Position numbers and translations under genes: made by a program. This document shows positions 15,635-18,525 of a stretch of DNA of 18,525 nt, piece after piece (the stretch's first letter is position 1; every line of letters begins with the position of its first letter). The notes under the pieces were generated by a model. The model was not told the DNA's origin and did no database searches. It saw only the letters and a list, made by a program, of their open reading frames with translations. The DNA is taken from assembly GCA_002404675.1 (NCBI GenBank), contig DHKE01000002.1, positions 1 through 18,525 of the forward strand, given 5' to 3'. The DNA comes from Porphyromonadaceae bacterium UBA4702 (GTDB taxonomy: Bacteria > Bacteroidota > Bacteroidia > Bacteroidales > Muribaculaceae).

Positions 15635-16180
15635 TCATTTGTCCTCCACCACGTATATGTCCTTAAGGTTGCGCACCTTGCCGTCCAGATCGAGCCCATA
15701 GCCGATTATGAACTTCGGGTCGATTGAGAACGCCACGTAGTCTGGCTTGAAGCCCGTCTGTGTGCTTGCCGGCTTGTGCAGCAGGGTGACGAAGGTGACC
15801 GATGCCGGGTTCTTGGCCTTCAAGTCCTCGATCATGTGCTTTGCTGTCAGCCCCGTGTCCACGATGTCCTCGATTATCACGATGTCCTTGCCCTCGATAG
15901 GCTCAGTCAGGCCCATGAGCTGTTTGACGTTGCCGGTTGAAGCAGTCCCCTGGTAGGATGAATAGCGTATGAAGTTGATCGGCGCGTCGTTGATGCCGAT
16001 TTCGCGGAACAGGTCGGCGGCGAATATGAACGCGCCGTTCAGCACGCACAGGAACACGGGGTTCTTTCCCTCAAGGTCTTTGCGCAGCTTGCACGCGAGC
16101 TCACGCACGCGCTCTGCTATCTGCGCTTCTGTAATGAACGGCACGAATGTGAGACCGTTGACTGTCACTTTCTTGTCCAT
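15635..16180 (-). CDS. hpt: Hypoxanthine phosphoribosyltransferase
   Basis: This 181-residue purine-salvage enzyme converts hypoxanthine (and probably guanine) plus PRPP to the nucleotide. The PRPP-binding loop is IVIIEDIVDTGLTAK (about 100-114). Other family landmarks are LCVLNGAFIFAADLFREI, an IRYSSYQGT flexible loop and the C-terminal KPDYVAFSIDPKFIIGYGLD block. The open frame continues upstream to 16387, but that extension runs through the promoter at 16252-16283 and has no family resemblance, so the start is the ATG at 16180 (MDKKVTVNG). It heads the hpt-adk pair. Confidence 0.95.
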   Translation of the reverse strand: MDKKVTVNGLTFVPFITEAQIAERVRELACKLRKDLEGKNPVFLCVLNGAFIFAADLFREIGINDAPINFIRYSSYQGTASTGNVKQLMGLTEPIEGKDIVIIEDIVDTGLTAKHMIEDLKAKNPASVTFVTLLHKPASTQTGFKPDYVAFSIDPKFIIGYGLDLDGKVRNLKDIYVVEDK

Positions 16181-16251
16181 AGTCGAAACATCGTTTAGGT
16201 GCGGCTCACGCGTACATATTATATGCCGCTCGCCACCGCATATAGTTAGTG

Positions 16252-16283
16252 CAAAATTAGACAATTCCGCTCGCATACGCAAA
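16252..16283 (-). promoter_or_regulatory. Promoter of hpt-adk
   Basis: Minus-strand TTTG (16280-16283), 20 nt, then TAATTTTG (16252-16259): both elements match the Bacteroidota consensus exactly. The predicted start is near 16245, giving a leader of about 65 nt before the hpt ATG at 16180. It also shows that the longer upstream reading frame is not the gene start. Confidence 0.75.
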
Positions 16284-16564
16284 TAAATTCCGCCGCTTCG
16301 GCTCGAAATCTGCGCAGTCATGAGTCGCGCTTGATTTGCGGCTGTCTGCGCTCCTTGCCTTCCGCCATGTTTCAGACCCCGCCTCATGCCCTGTCTTGCT
16401 TCCGCCCATGCTTTTGCTTGTTGCCGTCTGGCGCGAACGCTTCTGTATGCCAGAAATGTAAATGTGGGTGAACTGTTTGTCGGTATTGGCTCGTAATGGC
16501 ATAAATGATGTTAAATGGAAAGATTTTCGAGTGTTGTACAGCAGTGTTTTTCGAGATTAGTTGT
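16284..16564. other. Intergenic stretch with no recognised feature
   Basis: This lies between the hpt promoter and the small plus-strand transcription unit. The short frames here show no protein family resemblance, and I found no convincing hairpin, repeat or additional promoter. Confidence 0.5.
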
Positions 16565-16572
16565 TACCTTTG
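16565..16572 (+). promoter_or_regulatory. -7 element of a small plus-strand transcript
   Basis: TACCTTTG followed by CA matches the TAnnTTTG -7 consensus exactly. A TTTG at the normal 19-21 nt upstream distance is absent, so the -33 contact is weak. The short distance to a terminator at 16617-16647 supports real use of the element. Confidence 0.5.
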
Positions 16573-16577
16573 CATAG

Positions 16578-16648
16578 AGTTTTTCATGGTATTAGATTTT
16601 AAGGTTAACACAAGGGATTGGTTGTCGCGATGACAATCAATTTTTTTG
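16578..16648 (+). ncRNA. Candidate small RNA or leader-peptide unit of about 70 nt
   Basis: A -7 element at 16565-16572 and an intrinsic terminator at 16617-16647 enclose a transcript of about 70 nt on the plus strand. It contains a 15-codon ORF at 16586-16633 (MVLDFKVNTRDWLSR) whose TGA stop begins at the end of the terminator loop and runs into the right arm, so a translating ribosome would disturb the hairpin. No plus-strand gene follows, because trmD is convergent, so classical attenuation of a downstream gene does not fit; a free-standing sRNA is more likely. I have an unverified memory of similar short units recurring in Bacteroidales intergenic regions. Start position is estimated from the promoter. 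Confidence 0.5.
16617..16647 (+). terminator. Intrinsic terminator of the small plus-strand unit
   Basis: ATTGGTTGTC (16617-16626) pairs with GACAATCAAT (16632-16641) as a 10-bp stem with one G-T pair and a GCGAT loop, directly followed by seven T (16641-16647). This is the clearest intrinsic terminator in the window in the plus direction. Confidence 0.75.
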
Positions 16649-16705
16649 TGCCTTGTTTATCGCGGGATTTTCAGTTGTGATAGCCGTCACGGCCCAATGC
16701 CGCGT

Positions 16706-17383
16706 TCATTCGCCGAGCAGGTCGGGGCGGAGGCGGCGTGTGCGCTCGAACGCCTGTTCATACCGCCATTCCTCGATTTTCGCCTGATGTCCGCTCAGCA
16801 GAATGTCCGGCACGTGCCACCCCTTGTATTCCGCCGGACGGGTGTATACTGGCGGGGCGAGCAGGTTGTCCTGGAACGAGTCGGAGAGTGCCGACTGCTC
16901 GTCGCCGATAACGCCGGGTATGATGCGCACCACCGCGTCGGCGATGATAGCCGCCGGCAGTTCGCCGCCGGTCAGCACGTAGTCGCCCACGGATATTTCG
17001 CGCGTAACGAAATGCTCGCGTATGCGGTAGTCTATCCCCTTGTAGTGCCCGCAGAGGATGATGATGTTCTCGAGCATCGACAGTGCATTTGCCATCGGCT
17101 GGTTGAAGGTCTCGCCGTCGGGCGACGTGAAGATGACCTCGTCGTAGTCCCTCTCAGCTTTCAGCGCGGATATGCACGCATCCACAGGCTGTATCTGCAT
17201 CACCATTCCCGCCTCGCCGCCGAATGGGTAGTCGTCTACCTTGCGGTGCTTGTTGGTGGTGTAGTCGCGCAGGTTGTGGACGTGTATCTCGGCGAGTCCC
17301 TTGTCTTGCGCCCGCTTCAGAATGGAGCAGTTCAGGGGGGACTCGAGCATCTCCGGGAGGACAGTCAGAATGTCTATTCGCAT
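16706..17383 (-). CDS. trmD: tRNA (guanine37-N1)-methyltransferase
   Basis: This 225-residue SPOUT methyltransferase uses S-adenosylmethionine to methylate G37 of tRNAs with a G36G37 sequence, preventing frameshifting. The N-terminus [20 protein letters not shown], the [18 protein letters not shown] loop, the trefoil-knot SAM site [13 protein letters not shown] and [16 protein letters not shown], and the C-terminal [21 protein letters not shown] block are all present. The open frame extends upstream to 17707, but the family start is the ATG at 17383, and a promoter lies at 17450-17481 inside the extension. It appears monocistronic here rather than in the rpsP-rimM-trmD-rplS operon of many other bacteria. 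Confidence 0.96.
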   Translation of the reverse strand: MRIDILTVLPEMLESPLNCSILKRAQDKGLAEIHVHNLRDYTTNKHRKVDDYPFGGEAGMVMQIQPVDACISALKAERDYDEVIFTSPDGETFNQPMANALSMLENIIILCGHYKGIDYRIREHFVTREISVGDYVLTGGELPAAIIADAVVRIIPGVIGDEQSALSDSFQDNLLAPPVYTRPAEYKGWHVPDILLSGHQAKIEEWRYEQAFERTRRLRPDLLGE

Positions 17384-17449
17384 TTGCAATGTCTTGATGT
17401 TGAACAAAATGCGCACATCGCTGCGGCAGATGTGCGGCTGTTTCAACTG

Positions 17450-17481
17450 CAAAGGTAATCGTTTGCGGCGAGAATACCGAA
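17450..17481 (-). promoter_or_regulatory. Promoter of trmD
   Basis: Minus-strand -7 element TACCTTTG (17450-17457) matches the consensus exactly. TTCG (17478-17481), 20 nt upstream, is a one-mismatch -33 element. The predicted start is near 17443, about 60 nt before the trmD ATG. Confidence 0.65.
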
Positions 17482-17598
17482 CTATTCGTGTTAAATCACC
17501 GCCGGTTTCCATGTATGCTGCTGATGAGCAGTAAGTCCAGTGAGGCTTTAGTTTTGCAATCGCGCAGTTGCATTTTGACATGACCTGGATTCGATGAT

Positions 17599-17646
17599 TG
17601 CGCAGCCAAAGTGGCACGGCGCACCGTGTCCCTACTGGGCTGCGCA
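17599..17646. repeat. Palindromic intergenic repeat, copy A
   Basis: The outer arms TGCGCAGCC (17599-17607) and GGCTGCGCA (17638-17646) pair perfectly. Inside, GGCACGG and CCGTGTC pair with one G-T. A second, partly rearranged copy occurs at 18479-18509, which marks this as a mobile or REP-like intergenic element rather than part of a gene. Confidence 0.6.
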
Positions 17647-17647
17647 T

Positions 17648-17682
17648 AAAAATGGGGGCGTGCCTATTTTGACACAGCCCCC
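17648..17682 (-). terminator. Intrinsic terminator of an unassigned minus-strand transcript
   Basis: On the minus strand GGGGGC, one unpaired T and GTG pair with CAC and GCCCCC, giving a 9-bp stem with a 1-nt bulge and a loop of about 10 nt, directly followed by ATTTTTA (17647-17653). The T-run occurs only in the minus direction. It lies upstream of the trmD promoter, so it must end a transcript coming from the right. Confidence 0.65.
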
Positions 17683-18267
17683 TCTGAAGTAAGTTAGCGA
17701 AAATCACGTCAGTGGTTGTATGAGAATGGAGTCCTGAGGCTTGCGCGTATGTGTCGGCGCGAAGCCTGGATTGTCATGTAAGCAGATGGTTTGACATGCC
17801 CAATTTCTGTTTCGTGTCAGGTTGCGTCCCGCCGCTTCTGCCGGCTGCGGGAGTATGGTGTCCGTCAGGTGACGGTGTATGTGCGGCGAGTGTCTCAACG
17901 AGCCATATTCGCTTGCGGACTCTCTGCGCCAGCGTGTGTCTGGGGGTAAAAAAAGAAAGCGAGAGAGCCGTACTCGTTGCTCATCCCACTCATCGAGGCT
18001 CTGGCATTGCCCATCGTAGCTGGACGAGCAAACTTGCAGAAGCCTCCCGCAGAATATGCTATATGCCGCCACAGCGACGCTCACGCGCCCGCCGCCGGCT
18101 GTATATACATATCTACAAGGCATCTACCGCTTGCTGCATCCTTGGCTACGATTGAATTTACCAGATTCCGATGAGTCAAGGAAGAGCGTCAGTAAACGCT
18201 TTCCATTATGTCTGCCGACCCCTCCCACTTTCGCCCTGCGCCGCAAGGCTTGATACGAGGCAATCTG
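17648..18267 (-). ncRNA. Candidate transcription unit with no recognisable gene (possible ncRNA)
   Basis: A near-ideal promoter at 18274-18304 and an intrinsic terminator at 17648-17682 enclose about 620 nt on the minus strand. I see no protein family in any frame. The longest frame, 17704-18123 (139 codons), is rich in Arg, His and Cys, lacks a hydrophobic core pattern and resembles nothing known to me. Local stems occur, for example GGAA-AGCGT/ACGCT-TTCC at 18180-18204 and CCGTC/GACGG at 17862-17875. RNase P RNA and tmRNA signatures were looked for by eye and not found. It could be a structured RNA, a short-peptide gene with long untranslated regions, or a decayed gene. Confidence 0.35.
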
Positions 18268-18273
18268 CAGATG

Positions 18274-18304
18274 CAAAATTAGTCAATTATTTGGTATGTG
18301 CAAA
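18274..18304 (-). promoter_or_regulatory. Promoter of the unassigned minus-strand unit
   Basis: Minus-strand TTTG (18301-18304), 19 nt, then TAATTTTG (18274-18281): exact matches to both Bacteroidota elements, with the same -7 sequence as the hpt promoter. The predicted start is near 18267. Confidence 0.7.
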
Positions 18305-18478
18305 ATTAATATTGAGTTTCCGTATCTAAATATAACGCGGTGAGGCGAATTAGTATGGTTAATGGTTTGATAACCTGATGTTTGATGCGCTTTGTGAACT
18401 TTTGTGGTTCAATCGGTTTGCGAGTGTGGTATTTTATGGCTAACTGAGGTTAGTCAAAGTAAGATCATCCTCGTTTTA
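18305..18478. other. AT-richer intergenic stretch, no feature recognised
   Basis: Base composition drops in G+C compared with both the operon and the 17.7-18.25 kb unit. I see no reading frame of note and no convincing terminator. A plus-strand near-match to the -7 element (AACTTTTG near 18393) has no gene downstream in the window. Confidence 0.4.
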
Positions 18479-18509
18479 TGCGCAGCCAAAGTAGGGACAC
18501 GGCGTGCCG
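18479..18509. repeat. Palindromic intergenic repeat, copy B (possibly cut by window end)
   Basis: The first 14 bases TGCGCAGCCAAAGT are identical to the start of copy A at 17599. The following TAGGGACACGG and GTGCC match the reverse complement of the core of copy A, so the core is inverted relative to the flank. The outer right arm GGCTGCGCA is not seen before the window ends. Confidence 0.55.
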
Positions 18510-18525
18510 AAAGCACTGAAAAAGT

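Noticed and set aside
16181-16387. N-terminal extension of hpt by 69 codons
   Set aside because: The extension lies across the consensus promoter at 16252-16283 and does not resemble HPRT; the family start is the ATG at 16180.
17549-17556. Plus-strand -7 element TAGTTTTG
   Set aside because: No -33 element at proper distance and no plus-strand gene or terminator follows.
17384-17707. N-terminal extension of trmD by 108 codons
   Set aside because: TrmD proteins start MRIDILT-like, which is at 17383; the promoter at 17450-17481 and a palindromic repeat sit inside the extension.
17704-18123. 139-codon minus-strand frame as a protein gene
   Set aside because: Although inside a putative transcript, its composition (many Arg, Cys, His) and absence of any domain pattern make it unconvincing; it is left as part of an undefined unit.
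17648-18267. RNase P RNA or tmRNA
   Set aside because: By eye I found no GAGGAAAGTCCGGGC-like RNase P core and no tmRNA tag sequence or tRNA-like ends. GGATTCGA at 17587 on the plus strand resembles the tmRNA 5' motif but lacks the rest.

Overview
The window looks like a chromosomal segment from a GC-rich Bacteroidales bacterium (Bacteroidota), plausibly a gut lineage. The phylum assignment rests on repeated Bacteroidota-type promoters (TTTG, 19-20 nt, TAnnTTTG) upstream of almost every transcription unit, the lack of clear Shine-Dalgarno sites, and the gene families and gene order. Nearly all genes are on the minus strand, so transcription runs right to left.

Positions 562-14690 hold one long minus-strand operon of 14 genes for anaerobic L-lysine fermentation (3-keto-5-aminohexanoate pathway). 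In transcription order: atoD, kal, kce, kdd, kamA, kamB, kamC, kamD, kamE, atoA, thiolase, bcd, etfB, etfA. KamA makes beta-lysine, KamDE makes 3,5-diaminohexanoate and Kdd oxidises it. Kce cleaves the product with acetyl-CoA to acetoacetate and 3-aminobutyryl-CoA, and Kal removes ammonia to give crotonyl-CoA. Bcd with EtfAB then gives butyryl-CoA. AtoDA moves CoA from butyryl-CoA to acetoacetate, releasing butyrate, and the thiolase splits acetoacetyl-CoA into two acetyl-CoA. The whole route from lysine to butyrate and acetyl-CoA is therefore encoded in one block. KamB and KamC are accessory ATPases thought to support the B12 aminomutase. A single strong promoter precedes atoD, a hairpin follows etfA, and tandem hairpins lie between kdd and kamA.

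Left of the operon (139-369) is a small two-helix membrane protein with its own promoter. Right of it are housekeeping genes: an hpt-adk pair with one promoter upstream of hpt, and trmD with its own promoter.

The gaps around trmD hold the least explained material. On the plus strand near 16578-16648 there is a compact promoter-to-terminator unit of about 70 nt containing a 15-codon ORF whose stop lies in the terminator loop. On the minus strand, 18304-17648 has a near-consensus promoter at one end and an intrinsic terminator at the other, with no recognisable gene between. Two copies of a GC-rich palindromic intergenic repeat flank that unit. No tRNA, rRNA, CRISPR array, transposase or phage gene was seen.
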